From: S015-6 sp964384945
GTDB lineage: Bacteria; Desulfobacterota; DSWW01
Reading direction: 5' to 3'
Length of the DNA: 64,000 nt
Assembly (NCBI GenBank): GCA_964384945.1
Contig: CAYLMK010000013.1
Location: 115,323 to 179,322 of the forward strand
Shown in pieces: positions 26,755-36,739 of this stretch (position 1 is the first letter of the stretch; each line of letters begins with the position of its first letter). The translations under genes were made by a program, and so were the position numbers. The notes below the pieces were generated by a model. That model saw nothing but the letters and a program-made list of their open reading frames with translations. It searched no databases and was not told the DNA's origin.

Positions 26755-27819
26755 CTACCGGAACCTCTTCTCGAATTCCGCCGAAGGCTTCATGAAATCG
26801 CATCGCTCAGGGGGCACCTTTCGCTCCGTCTCGGACTTGAGCCTCAAAGTAAGGGCACCCTCGGGGCAGGAAGACACGCAGAGTCCGCACCCGATGCAGC
26901 GTTTTCGGTCGAGTTCTGCGACCGTCTCTCCCATCGCGATCGCCTCCATTTGGCACCTCTCTACGCAAATGCCGCAGCCGGTGCACAGATCCGGGTCCAG
27001 CTCGGCAAAATAGTTGGCGGCAGCAAGCAAGCCGGGTTCGGGCAGGAGCTTGAGCAGCCGAAGCGCCCCGCAGCATTCCGCGCAGCAATTGCAAAGGGCC
27101 TCCGGGTTCTCGCTGTTCGAAAACTGGGGAATGAGGCCCGCCTTCTCGCATTCATCGAGCCTGGCGAGGGCCTCGTCCCGGGTGATCCGTCGACCCATGC
27201 CCGTGGCCACGTAATAGTCCGCGTAGAAGTCGAATCCCATGCAAACCTCGACGGGCTGATCGCACGCACGACCGGCCGCCCTGTGCTGCACCGCGCAGAC
27301 ACAGTCGGAGAGGCTGATCCGGTCCTTTCCCTGGATGATTCTGCGCACATCGTCATAAGGCGCGACGCTTTTCCCTTCCGGGATGGCCGCACTCACCGGC
27401 ACGGTTCGCATCGGCAGTACGGGTTTGGTGGCCATTCCCCCGTCCTGGATATACTCCTCGAACAGTTCGGCCAGCTCCTTGTTCATCCTCTTCAGTTGGT
27501 GCTCGAAGATGCCGTGGGCGAACGGCGCCGCAGCATAGTAGAACGGCTCTCCCGCCTTCCTAGGAAACCTGGGAAAGACGAGTCCTTTCTTCATCATCCC
27601 CTGAAGGATGCCCTCGGCGTTTGCAGGGTCCCGGCCGGTCCGCGCCGCAACCTCCTCCGCCGACTCGAGCTCCAGCGTGAGATCCAGGTACATGCGGACC
27701 TCTTCCTCGGTGAAGAGCTTCTTCAGGATCTTTATCTCGACCCCTGACTTGGTTTCCCCAAAGCCCACCGAATACCGGTCCAGCCGCTCCCGGAGCAGTG
27801 TGTAGATGTCCTGTCCCAT
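26755..27819 (-). CDS. Fe-S protein with C-terminal 2x[4Fe-4S] ferredoxin domain
   Basis: A 354-residue protein. The first 90 residues look like a winged-helix segment. A cysteine-rich middle part follows (DCVCAVQH, then CNCCAECC), and the C-terminus holds two CxxCxxCxxxC cluster motifs (LCTGCGICVERC and RCIGCGLCVSSC). The family is common in deltaproteobacteria and clostridia but its function is unknown; electron transfer or redox sensing is likely. The ATG at 27819 follows GGAGG; an upstream extension is less likely. Confidence 0.8.
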   Translation of the reverse strand: MGQDIYTLLRERLDRYSVGFGETKSGVEIKILKKLFTEEEVRMYLDLTLELESAEEVAARTGRDPANAEGILQGMMKKGLVFPRFPRKAGEPFYYAAAPFAHGIFEHQLKRMNKELAELFEEYIQDGGMATKPVLPMRTVPVSAAIPEGKSVAPYDDVRRIIQGKDRISLSDCVCAVQHRAAGRACDQPVEVCMGFDFYADYYVATGMGRRITRDEALARLDECEKAGLIPQFSNSENPEALCNCCAECCGALRLLKLLPEPGLLAAANYFAELDPDLCTGCGICVERCQMEAIAMGETVAELDRKRCIGCGLCVSSCPEGALTLRLKSETERKVPPERCDFMKPSAEFEKRFR

Positions 27820-28003
27820 GGATTCCTCCCTTCCGGATTTCCTCTTCGATCGGCGGAAAAAGGCGGGCACCAAGAAATACTATTGGGTCGAGGGGAAGGA
27901 TGCAAGCGCGCTTCCTCCGGGCGGGATCCTGCCTGCGCACAAAAGAGAAAGGCCATGCTCCTCATCGGAACATGGCCTGAAAGACGTCTGGAATCGCCCG
28001 GCT

Positions 28004-28690
28004 TTACCCTCTTGCCCTTCTCCGGAGGGCCGCGACGCCGATCAGCCCCGAGCCGAGTAGGAATACCGTCGCAGGCTCGGGCACGGGCTCGCCGCCGTTG
28101 TGTCCGTTGCCGGCCAGGAACAGGCTGCCTTCATTGATATCGTCCGGAAGGCTCTGCAGGCGGATGCCGGTGAGCTTCACGAAGTCCTCGAGATTGATCA
28201 GGCCGAAATCCACGCCGGCGAAATCAAGATAGAACACATCAAACTCGCCCGGTTCTACGCCGGGAGGGGTGAAGTTCATGGAGTTGCCCTCCGTAACCCC
28301 GAATTCATAGTCAAACTTGGTGACCTCGGGGTTGAATTCGTCTCCGTTCGCCACCCCGGCGATCGCGTTCAGATTCGCAAGCGGTATCCAGGAAAGGTCG
28401 TCCCTGTCCCCGATGAAGCTGTCGATCCCCGGATTCCCCACCCCGGAGGGCACCACATCAAAGGCAAATCCGAATCCCGTGACCTCGGAGCCTGACGGAA
28501 TGACCGAGTCCGGCGCGGCCTCGTACCGGACGACCAGGGTGTCCGAGTCGAGCGAATCGATCGTCATCGTGCCCCAGGAGGCCCCCCCGAGGTAGTCCTT
28601 ATCGCTGAATCCTATCGAGAGCGCGTATGCCCCCTGCGTCAATGTCAAGAGATACAGAAGCCCTGTGAGATACGCAGATGCTCTGGCCAT
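28004..28690 (-). CDS. PEP-CTERM sorting-domain protein
   Basis: A 228-residue secreted protein. It has a signal peptide (hydrophobic residues about 5-25, ending near AYALS) and a C-terminal PEP-CTERM signal: PVPEPAT, a hydrophobic helix, then RRRARG. Such proteins are processed by an exosortase and often go to the cell surface or exopolysaccharide matrix. The exosortase is not in this window. The mature part is acidic and aspartate/glycine-rich, with no other recognised domain. Confidence 0.9.
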   Translation of the reverse strand: MARASAYLTGLLYLLTLTQGAYALSIGFSDKDYLGGASWGTMTIDSLDSDTLVVRYEAAPDSVIPSGSEVTGFGFAFDVVPSGVGNPGIDSFIGDRDDLSWIPLANLNAIAGVANGDEFNPEVTKFDYEFGVTEGNSMNFTPPGVEPGEFDVFYLDFAGVDFGLINLEDFVKLTGIRLQSLPDDINEGSLFLAGNGHNGGEPVPEPATVFLLGSGLIGVAALRRRARG

Positions 28691-28973
28691 GTTGTCGCTT
28701 CTCCCTTCTTGACCGCTTCTCTGAGGGTCTCGCATTTCCTGGTTGATTGAAGTCCCGCTGCTCGAATCGCATGAAGCAAATTGTATGCCGACTTAGTTAA
28801 CAATCAAGAATTGATATTCATTCTGAGACGTTATTGCTTCATTGAGAAGGGAAAGAGGGAGGAGACATCAGACCGATTTGGTAGGGAATCTTCCGGAAAT
28901 GGGAAAAGTTTTTCCCCACGAAGAGGCTTACGATCTGCCGCGGCAGATGGCACGGCGCGAAGCGTCCGTGCCG

Positions 28974-30344
28974 TCACTGAATGACCCGGAAGGCCGGGTT
29001 CGAGAGGCCGGCCTCTTCTTCCTGCAGGAAGGAGGCGGTCGCCTCGTGCTTCCGCAAGGCCAGGGCCGTATCGTGGACCTCGATGCGGTTCCTTCCCGAT
29101 TCCTTGGCCCTGTAAAGGGCCTCGTCGGCCAGGCGGATCACTCCCTGGATGGACCGCTCGTGGTCCGGAAACGATGCGATTCCCCCGCTGATGGACAGAA
29201 AGCCCAAGGGCTGGCCCTCGCGATGTGGAAAGGGGTATGAGGCGATGGCCTCCCTGAGCCGTTCCGCATAACGGAAGGCATCCGCAGGGGAGACCCCGGG
29301 CAGGAGAACGACGAATTCCTCCCCGCCGAAGCGGGCCACGACAGAGGTTTTTCGGGTGTGGGCCTGCACGAGCCTGCTCAGCTCCATGAGAAGCTTGTCG
29401 CCTTCCTCGTGTCCGTTCGTGTCGTTGTACTGCTTGAAGTGATCGATGTCGAAGAGAAAGACCGATATCGGCGTCTGGTCCGTGATGGCCTTCTCCACAA
29501 ACTTGCGTGCGACCTGGTGGAAGTACCGGCGGTTGTGCAGGCCGGTGAGAGGGTCGGTCTCCGCCTTCTGCCTGGCGTCCGTGAGGTAGAGCTGGTTGTA
29601 CAGGGCCACTCCCGCGATCTCCGCGATGATCCGCAGCAGATGATTCGCGCCGTCCTCGACCTTCGGCTTTCCGATTCCGATCACGCCGAGGAGCCGCTTC
29701 TCGAACAGGATGGGCGCCGCCATCCAGAGGTCCTCGTCGCCTGTCTGCTGCCCGCCCGCATCGCCCCTCCTACGGTTGAAGTACTCCCTGGTCGTGATGA
29801 CCTCGTCGCCGGCGGCCCTTCCGACCAGACCCTTCCCCAGCGGGCAGGTGGGCAGGCCCTTGCCGTTTCCTCCGCGCATGGGTAGGCGCCGGAGAAGGTT
29901 TTCGGCCCGCTCGTAGACATGGAACTCGACGATGTCGGTCTCGAGGATGTTCCGCACGAGATGGTAGAAGATGAAGACGATCTCCTCGAGGTCCTGCTTC
30001 GCATTGATTCTCTTCACCACGTGCGAGATGTTCGTGATCAGGTGGAGGTAGCTTCGGTTGAGTTCCTCCAGCTTCTGCACCTTGTCGCCCAGAGTCTTCA
30101 TCTGGCGGGACTGGGCCTGGACGTCCTTTTGCTGGCAGGTCTCCCTTTCACGGCGGCCTGCATTTCGGCTGATCTTCAGCGCGATGAACACCAGCACTAG
30201 GATGGCGCCCAGCGAGGTGAGCATCAGGGCATGCTCCACGGTGAGGCCCGCGGCTCTTCCCGCCGCCTCTCGCGAGACGGTGCTCGATGAAGCGGACAGG
30301 AGACCGTGGACCAGATCGGCCGTGGCGTCGATTGCGCTCAACAT
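28974..30344 (-). CDS. GAF-GGDEF diguanylate cyclase
   Basis: A 456-residue membrane signalling protein. One transmembrane helix lies at about residues 41-58, a coiled coil at 70-110, a GAF-like sensor domain at about 115-255 and the cyclase domain from about 262, with the active-site GGEEF at 340-344. The inhibitory RxxD I-site is not present at its usual place (RKTS is found), so product feedback by c-di-GMP is probably lost. The start at 30344 is chosen over one 51 bp upstream because of GAAGG before it and the direct lead into the first helix. Confidence 0.88.
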   Translation of the reverse strand: MLSAIDATADLVHGLLSASSSTVSREAAGRAAGLTVEHALMLTSLGAILVLVFIALKISRNAGRRERETCQQKDVQAQSRQMKTLGDKVQKLEELNRSYLHLITNISHVVKRINAKQDLEEIVFIFYHLVRNILETDIVEFHVYERAENLLRRLPMRGGNGKGLPTCPLGKGLVGRAAGDEVITTREYFNRRRGDAGGQQTGDEDLWMAAPILFEKRLLGVIGIGKPKVEDGANHLLRIIAEIAGVALYNQLYLTDARQKAETDPLTGLHNRRYFHQVARKFVEKAITDQTPISVFLFDIDHFKQYNDTNGHEEGDKLLMELSRLVQAHTRKTSVVARFGGEEFVVLLPGVSPADAFRYAERLREAIASYPFPHREGQPLGFLSISGGIASFPDHERSIQGVIRLADEALYRAKESGRNRIEVHDTALALRKHEATASFLQEEEAGLSNPAFRVIQ

Positions 30345-30656
30345 GATCGGTTGCCCTTCTTCCCGGATGGCGGTCTGGCCTTGTTCTCTGAGCAAAAGAG
30401 GTGCCAGTTGGAGGGAGAGAACCGGCCCTTGTTGGATAAATTATTGAAATAGAAACGGAAAATTGGAAGCTGAACTTCGGGCAGGCGAGGGAAGGCCTTC
30501 GGCGAGACGGCCGCGCCACGGCCCTTTTCTCATTTCAGGCCCGGTCCTTTCTCATTTTGATACGATTGTGAACTCCGGCCGGCGGCGCGTTCCCGGGGCA
30601 GGGCGGGGCGAGGGGAAGGCCGGAACGCCGAAGGCCCGGCCTCGGCGGGAAATCCC

Positions 30657-31595
30657 TTACGCCTCCCCGCTTCGGTCTTCCTTCTCGGTCAAGCGGGGCC
30701 GTTCGTCGTGTCTCCTGTCCGGATCGACATGGATGATGACCTGATGGAGATCCTCGATCTCTTCCAGGAGGCGGGACTCGACCTCCTTGGCGATGCCGTG
30801 TCCCTCGATCACGGTCAGGGAACCGTCCACGACGATGTGGGCCTCCATCTGGTAGAGGCCGCCCGAGCTTCGGACCCGCAGGTCGTGGAGCCCCAGGACC
30901 CTTTCATTCTTCCGGATGCATTGCCGGACCGCATCGAGGACCTCCGGTTGCGGGGCCGTGTCGGTCAGTTCCTGCATCGAGCGCCAGAGGATCTCGGCGC
31001 CTACCTTGAGGATGAGAAAGGACACGGCAAGGGCCGCGTAGGCGTCCAGTATGTGCCACTGCGGACGGATTCTCGCCGCCCCCACACCGAAGAGCACGGC
31101 CACGGAAGACAGGGCATCGGAACGGTGATGCCAGGCATTCGCCAGGATGGCGGCGCTCCGGATTCGCCTCCCCACATGAACCGTGTAGCGATAGAGGACT
31201 TCCTTCGCGACGATGGACAGACCCGCTATGCCGACCGCCAACCACGCAGGATGGGATTCGGTATGGTTGTAGATGCACAAAGAAGCATCAACCCCTATGT
31301 ACAGGGCCGCTCCCATCAGGGCAGCGCCCACAACGCCGGAGCTGAGCGTCTCGAACCGGCCATGGCCGAAGGGATGGTCCCGGTCGGCGGCCTTCCGGCC
31401 CGCCTTCAGGCCCACGAGCACCACGGCGTCGGTGAAAAGGTCCGAGGCGGAATGGGCCGCATCCGCGATGAGGGCCTGGCTTTTCCCGTAAATCCCGCCC
31501 GCGAGCTTGAGGGCGATCAGGACGGCATTCACCACGACCCCGATCAGGGTGACGGAGGTGCCGGCCCGCGCATCGTGCGGATTTGGTTTCAGCAT
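30657..31595 (-). CDS. Cation diffusion facilitator (CDF) family transporter
   Basis: A 312-residue divalent metal exporter with six transmembrane helices and a C-terminal cytoplasmic domain. Metal-site residues are visible in DAAHSASDLFTD (helix 2) and HHRSDALSS (helix 5), the HxxxD pattern of zinc/cobalt/iron exporters. The ATG at 31595 starts just before helix 1; the longer upstream frame lacks coding features. Confidence 0.88.
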   Translation of the reverse strand: MLKPNPHDARAGTSVTLIGVVVNAVLIALKLAGGIYGKSQALIADAAHSASDLFTDAVVLVGLKAGRKAADRDHPFGHGRFETLSSGVVGAALMGAALYIGVDASLCIYNHTESHPAWLAVGIAGLSIVAKEVLYRYTVHVGRRIRSAAILANAWHHRSDALSSVAVLFGVGAARIRPQWHILDAYAALAVSFLILKVGAEILWRSMQELTDTAPQPEVLDAVRQCIRKNERVLGLHDLRVRSSGGLYQMEAHIVVDGSLTVIEGHGIAKEVESRLLEEIEDLHQVIIHVDPDRRHDERPRLTEKEDRSGEA

Positions 31596-31750
31596 GGTTT
31601 TTTCGACTTGTGGCAGAAGGGGTGAGGGGGCCCGGGCTTCCCTCGCAAGCGGTTTCGCCTCGGGCGACCGCAGAATAGGAGACCCTCCCACCCGTGTCAA
31701 GGACGGATCCTGCGGCCGGCAGACGGGAGGAGCGGAGGGGCCTTCCGGCT

Positions 31751-33292
31751 CTAAGGCGGTTCTCGTTTCCGGGGGAGCCCCTTGACGTTCGGAAGGCAGA
31801 AGGAGAACTCCTTTTCGAGGCCGCACCTCCCGCACAGATACCGGACCACGGCGGATCTGCACTTCACGGCCTCGCGGATATCCGATTCGATCTGCAGGCG
31901 GCTCCCGCAGGGGCATCGATGGGGCAGGACGAGGATGCAGGTGATCCCCTCGATGTCCTCCTCCAGGATATCGAAGCGGCCGAGACCGAGCCGCCTCCAC
32001 TCTCCCAGAAGCCCGGTGTAGAACCTGCGTGTCCGGGCGCTCCGTTCCCTGGCGAGGGCCATGCCGCTCGCGGTCTTCAGCGTATCCGGCGCGTGGTGAG
32101 CATAGGTCAGCTCGATGCTGGTCCGGATCATCATGTCATCGTCCAGGAAATGCCGCCGGAGCGCGTTCTTGGCAAAGAACTGGGCCACCCCCATGCAGCC
32201 GAGCTTGTCCAGCCGGTCGGCGTCGTAGAGGACGCGGCCGATGTCGTTTGTTGCCTCCTCCTCACGGTACAGAGAGAGGATGGCCCGGCGGATCGTCGGG
32301 ATCCATTTCTCGTAAGCGGTCCCCGCAAGGACCCTTTCCGCGCAGCGGGCCGCGGTCTCCTCTTCGGCGACATCGTCCTCGTGATAGGTTCCGTCGGCGA
32401 ACTTGCCGGTGTCGTGCAGCAGCCCCGCAAGAAGGGCCGGTTCCGTGTCGAGCCCCTCCTTCGCCGCGATGTGGGATGCAATGCGGCCGACCCGGGAACT
32501 GTGGGCCCAAAGGCTTGCGGTTTCCTCTCCGGCGGACACGCGCTGATAGGCGCTCTCCTGCTCGATGAGCGTTTGCCGGATCGCCTCCAGCACGTCGGGC
32601 GCGAGGGAGGCAAGTGCGCCGCGGCCGGCCGGAGCCGCCGGCGGAATCGAACACGCCTCGCGCTCCTCCCGGACTTCCTCCCCCGCCCGCCCGGCCCACC
32701 GCTCGTAGTCGCCTGCCGTGTTGATGTTCGCGAAGGCGAGGTCGATACGCCCCGTCCACCCGTGTCGTTCGAACCAGGCACGGGGGAGTCGACGCGTCCT
32801 GCAGCGCCGGGTCAATGCTTCGATCTTGAACAGCCCGGCGGAGAGGTTCTCCCGGATCATGGGGAGGCACCGCTTTCGGTAGAAGGCATGCAGGAACTCC
32901 GGCATCCCCTTCGGATACGGAACCACGATGTCGAAAACGCCGAGCTCGAGGAACTCGGAACGGATGATGTCCTGGTTCAGAAAGGGCATGTCCGCCGCGC
33001 AGACGAAGGCCGCTTCGTGCCTGATCCTCTTGAGCCCGCTGTAGATGCCCATCAGGGGCCCGCAGCCGGGTCGCTCGTCGGCAGCGTGCGGCAGGTCGAG
33101 GAAGGCGTACTTCTCCGGCGTGTTCGTTACCAGAAGGACTTCCTTGAAAAGGGGGCGGACCACCTCCGCCGCCCGCTCGATGATCGGCCGGCCGTCGATT
33201 GCGAGCAGGGGCTTGTCCGGCGTGAGCCTCTTGCCCTGGCCGCCGGCCAGAATCAGGCATGCGGACTCGATCTTCTGCAAGGCAGGCTTCAT
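31751..33292 (-). CDS. MobA-like nucleotidyltransferase fused to HD domain and zinc-ribbon-like tail
   Basis: A 513-residue three-part protein. Residues 10-200 are a MobA/GlmU-type nucleotidyltransferase with LAGGQGKR at 15-22, as in molybdenum cofactor guanylyltransferase. From about 240 to 400 an HD phosphohydrolase domain follows (AHSSRV, LLHDTGK, and a late aspartate in YDADRLD). The last 60 residues have cysteine pairs (CPCG, CGRC and a final C) that may bind zinc. MobA attaches GMP to molybdopterin; the HD domain may hydrolyse or control a nucleotide. The alternative start at 33346 gives 18 more residues and no better ribosome site. Confidence 0.75.
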   Translation of the reverse strand: MKPALQKIESACLILAGGQGKRLTPDKPLLAIDGRPIIERAAEVVRPLFKEVLLVTNTPEKYAFLDLPHAADERPGCGPLMGIYSGLKRIRHEAAFVCAADMPFLNQDIIRSEFLELGVFDIVVPYPKGMPEFLHAFYRKRCLPMIRENLSAGLFKIEALTRRCRTRRLPRAWFERHGWTGRIDLAFANINTAGDYERWAGRAGEEVREEREACSIPPAAPAGRGALASLAPDVLEAIRQTLIEQESAYQRVSAGEETASLWAHSSRVGRIASHIAAKEGLDTEPALLAGLLHDTGKFADGTYHEDDVAEEETAARCAERVLAGTAYEKWIPTIRRAILSLYREEEATNDIGRVLYDADRLDKLGCMGVAQFFAKNALRRHFLDDDMMIRTSIELTYAHHAPDTLKTASGMALARERSARTRRFYTGLLGEWRRLGLGRFDILEEDIEGITCILVLPHRCPCGSRLQIESDIREAVKCRSAVVRYLCGRCGLEKEFSFCLPNVKGLPRKREPP

Positions 33293-33342
33293 GGTGCCGC
33301 CCATCCCCCGTTTCGGAACCGCCTCGCCGCGCGGCAGTCGAC

Positions 33343-35565
33343 TCACCCGGCCTTCCCCTCACAGACCCACGAGGCAAGGATCGTCGTGCCGGTCCCCGGC
33401 CGGGACTCGACCGAGAAGCTCCCGCCCGACAGTTCGGCCCGCTCCCGCATGCTCGCCAGGCCGAGGCCCCGATCCTGGTCTTCCCCTCGCGCCATCCGTT
33501 CCTCGTCGAACCCGGTGCCGTTGTCGCGAACCGAAAAGCGCAGATTTCCCCCCTCCTCTTCCAGGGATACGGAAACCCGGCTCGCGCGGCTGTGCCTTGC
33601 GACGTTGTTCATGGCCTCCTGCAGGATTCGATAGATGACGATCTTGAGCGGGCCGGGCACGTTCCGCTCTTGCACGGCGATCACCTTTTCGATGCGCACG
33701 GCCGGGTGCATTTCTCCGAATTCCCTGCAGAACCAGGAGATCGTCGGCAGCAGGCCGAGATCGTCCAGGATGGAAGGCCAGAGGTTCTTCGAGATCCTCC
33801 GGACCTCCTCGATGGCCTGCTGCGCCAAGGGCACCAGGTTCGCGATGCCGAGTGTGCCGCCGGCCCCCTCCTTGGCGTTCCTCTGCCCGATCGTGTTCTC
33901 GATCCTGAACTTCATGGCGCTCAGGGTCTGGCCGAGGCCGTCATGGAGTTCCCTGGCGACCCTCTTGCGCTCCCTTTCCTGTGCCTCGACGAGCTGTGCG
34001 GAGAGATGCCGCAGTTCCTGCTGCGAGGCCCGCAATTCCTGCTCCACCCTCTTTCGCTCCGTGATGTCCTGCACCGTGCCCATCATGCGGACGGCCCGGC
34101 CCTTTTCATCGAAGGTGACTTCCGCCTGTTCGTGGACGATTCGCTCGGAGCCGTCCGGCAGCAGAATCCGATGGTCGATGCTGTACGGCTCCTTTTCCTT
34201 CAGGGCCCTGTCGACCGACTCCTGCACGTGCTGCCTGCTCTCGGGATGCACCGATCGAAGGAAGGCCTCGTAGGTGGCCCCGAATTCCTGCGGCTGCAGC
34301 CCGAAGATCCGGTAGATTTCGTCGGACCAGGAGAGCCTGTTGTTCACGATGTCCCAGTCCCAGTTTCCGAGGCGGGCGACGCGCTGCGCCTCGGCAAGGC
34401 TGTCGCGAACCCTCCGGAGGGAGCGGACGGCGGCCTGACGCTCCTCGATTTCCCGGCGCAGCGCCTCGTTCGACATGCTGAGCTCGGCCGTGCGCTGCTC
34501 CACGCGCCGCTCCAGCTCATCGCGAATCTTCTTGAGTTCGGCCTCCGCCTTCTTGCGGTCCGAGATATCCTCCACCAGCCCGGCGACCCGGTAGACCTTG
34601 CCGGTCTCGTCCCGAATCGGAAAGATGCGAGCCAGGGCCCATCGCACCGAACCGTCGGGCCGGACGATCCGGAATTCCGGAAACTGCGGCCCGGTCGGCG
34701 CGCCGGCGCTTCTCCGCCGGATCTCATCGATCACGGCTTGCCGGTCTTCTTCTGCGATTCCGTCCAGCCAGGAGCGAGGGTCGGCGTACAGGCTCTCGCA
34801 GGATCGTCCCCAGAGGGCCTCATAAGCCGGGCTGATGTAGAGCACCTGGCTCCAGTCCGGGGTCCCCAGCCAGAAGACCTCCTGGATGGTTTCGGTGATC
34901 TGCCGGAACCGCTCCTCGTTCTCCTGGAGGCGAGAAACCATCGGGTTGATGACCCGGAGGAACAGAGTCACACCGAGGAGGAGGACGAAGAGGCCCCAGC
35001 CCACCGCGATCGTGCCTCCCCGGACGTAGGGCATCCGAATCTCGTCCAGGTCGATTTTGGCCACGATGCCAAGATCCAGCTCGGCCACGGGCTCGTGGGC
35101 CGCCAGCACGAGCACGCCCCGGTAGTCCCTGCCGACCAGGGTCCCGGACATCCCGGCCAGGGCCCGCTGCATGGGCTCGGCCCGGTCTCCTCCCAGGGGG
35201 AGCCGCATCGGGAGGCTCCCTGCCTCGTAGCGCCGGTTCGTCACGAACGCGATCTGGTTGCCTTCCCGGCGCGCGAGCGTGAATTCGCCGGTCTTTCCGA
35301 AGCCATCGAATTGCCGGTAGGCATCCGCGACCTGCGCCAGCGTGGCCTGCATCGCGGTGCCGGAAGGGTCCTTGATGCCGTGGGCCGCATCGAAGCGCGC
35401 GACCGCCTCGATCAGCCGGGCCTGGCTCTTGGCGATCTCCGCGAGGCGCTCCCGCGACTGCTCAAATGCCGTCTTGTAGAGCAGGAAGACCGTGACCCCG
35501 GTGATCGTAAGGGAGACGGCGGTCATGATCAGAATCAGGACCAGGAGTCTGCGGCGCCAGGCCAT
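33343..35565 (-). CDS. Membrane PAS-domain histidine kinase (NarX/HisKA_3 type)
   Basis: A 740-residue sensor kinase. Two transmembrane helices (about residues 7-29 and 208-228) flank a periplasmic sensor region. Two PAS domains with PAC tails follow (about 240-350 and 405-515), joined by a coiled coil. The phosphoacceptor histidine is in ELHDGLGQ, the HisKA_3 type of NarX/DegS kinases, and the ATPase domain has DNGTGF and GLGLASMRERA. These kinases normally pair with a LuxR/NarL-type regulator, which is not adjacent, so it is an orphan here. Confidence 0.9.
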   Translation of the reverse strand: MAWRRRLLVLILIMTAVSLTITGVTVFLLYKTAFEQSRERLAEIAKSQARLIEAVARFDAAHGIKDPSGTAMQATLAQVADAYRQFDGFGKTGEFTLARREGNQIAFVTNRRYEAGSLPMRLPLGGDRAEPMQRALAGMSGTLVGRDYRGVLVLAAHEPVAELDLGIVAKIDLDEIRMPYVRGGTIAVGWGLFVLLLGVTLFLRVINPMVSRLQENEERFRQITETIQEVFWLGTPDWSQVLYISPAYEALWGRSCESLYADPRSWLDGIAEEDRQAVIDEIRRRSAGAPTGPQFPEFRIVRPDGSVRWALARIFPIRDETGKVYRVAGLVEDISDRKKAEAELKKIRDELERRVEQRTAELSMSNEALRREIEERQAAVRSLRRVRDSLAEAQRVARLGNWDWDIVNNRLSWSDEIYRIFGLQPQEFGATYEAFLRSVHPESRQHVQESVDRALKEKEPYSIDHRILLPDGSERIVHEQAEVTFDEKGRAVRMMGTVQDITERKRVEQELRASQQELRHLSAQLVEAQERERKRVARELHDGLGQTLSAMKFRIENTIGQRNAKEGAGGTLGIANLVPLAQQAIEEVRRISKNLWPSILDDLGLLPTISWFCREFGEMHPAVRIEKVIAVQERNVPGPLKIVIYRILQEAMNNVARHSRASRVSVSLEEEGGNLRFSVRDNGTGFDEERMARGEDQDRGLGLASMRERAELSGGSFSVESRPGTGTTILASWVCEGKAG

Positions 35566-35877
35566 GTGCCTTGCTCCGGGTTTGCGGGAGCCCCATCGGG
35601 CGGAGAACCGACCCGCAGGCCGAGTCGAGGGCCGCCGGTCCGGCGTCTCCGGGCCGTCCGTTGCGGGCCCTCTGCTCAGGACAATAGGAAAACAGGCGAA
35701 CTCGTGTCAAACGGCTGCGTGAGGATCCCTGCACATGGGGATCCGAGCAACAAGGCCGTGCGTTCCCGACGTCAGGCAGGGGACGCACGAACGCGCGCGG
35801 CCGGCAACGGGCGGGATACAAGCCCTCGGGGGCGTCGTCTTTCCCGCGGCCTCAGGCCGCTTGTAGCGACCCGCGGC

Positions 35878-36672
35878 TCACGCGGCCCTGGATCCGCCGT
35901 CGACCGTGATGTAGGTGCCGGTCACGAGGCGGGACTCGTCCGAGGCGAGGTAGACCGCGGCGTACGCGATGTCGTCCGGCTCGCTCAGCATCTGCAGCGG
36001 AACCGTGGTGGCGGCCATCTGCTTGGCGGCCTCGAAGTCCCAGTTCGCGCCCGGATCCATGCCGTAGATCTTCATCGCTTTCTGCAGAAACCGCTCGCCC
36101 ATGGGCGTGGTCGCCACGACCGGGCAGATGCAGTTGGACCGGACCTTGCGGGGCGCGAGCTCCACGGCCATGATCTGCGACAGGGCCAGCACGCCGGCCT
36201 TGCTTGCCCCGTAACAGGCGTTTCCGGTCCTTCCCTTCAGGGCCGAGAGCGAGGCCGTGTGGATCATCGAGCCGCCGCCGGCCGCGATCAGGTGAGGGAT
36301 GGCGTATTTCGAGCAGAGCCAGGTGCCCTTGAGGTTCACGCTCATGATCCGATCCCAGTCCTCCTCGGTCACCTCGTGGATCAGGCCCATGTGTTCGATG
36401 CCTGCGTTGTTGAAGAGCACGTTCAGCCTGCCGAACTTCTCGACCGTCGTTTCCACCATCCTTTCGGCGTCCCTCGCCTTGGAGATGTCCGCCTCGACGG
36501 CGATCGCCTCTCCGCCGGCCTTGTTGATTGCCTCCGCGACCTTCCTCACTTCGGTCCCGTTGATGTCGGCGGCGGCCACCTTGGCCCCCTCCCTGGCAAA
36601 CATCTCCGCAGATCCTTTCCCGTATCCGGAGGCCGCGCCCGTCACGATCGCTACCTTTCCCTGGAGTCGCAT
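35878..36672 (-). CDS. Short-chain dehydrogenase/reductase
   Basis: A 264-residue NAD(P)-dependent oxidoreductase with the SDR motifs TGAASGYG (residues 11-18), NNAG, the catalytic serine in TASLS, and YGASK. It is of classical length and its C-terminus VTGTYITVDGG is typical. It lies 67 bp after the aldehyde dehydrogenase gene in the same direction, so the two may oxidise an alcohol and then an aldehyde in one route. The substrate is unknown. Confidence 0.9.
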   Translation of the reverse strand: MRLQGKVAIVTGAASGYGKGSAEMFAREGAKVAAADINGTEVRKVAEAINKAGGEAIAVEADISKARDAERMVETTVEKFGRLNVLFNNAGIEHMGLIHEVTEEDWDRIMSVNLKGTWLCSKYAIPHLIAAGGGSMIHTASLSALKGRTGNACYGASKAGVLALSQIMAVELAPRKVRSNCICPVVATTPMGERFLQKAMKIYGMDPGANWDFEAAKQMAATTVPLQMLSEPDDIAYAAVYLASDESRLVTGTYITVDGGSRAA

Positions 36673-36739
36673 TCGTCTCTTCTCCTCTTGGCTTTTCTCC
36701 CCTGGGCGTTGTCGGCGAAAACCGCCGCAAACGAACCGC

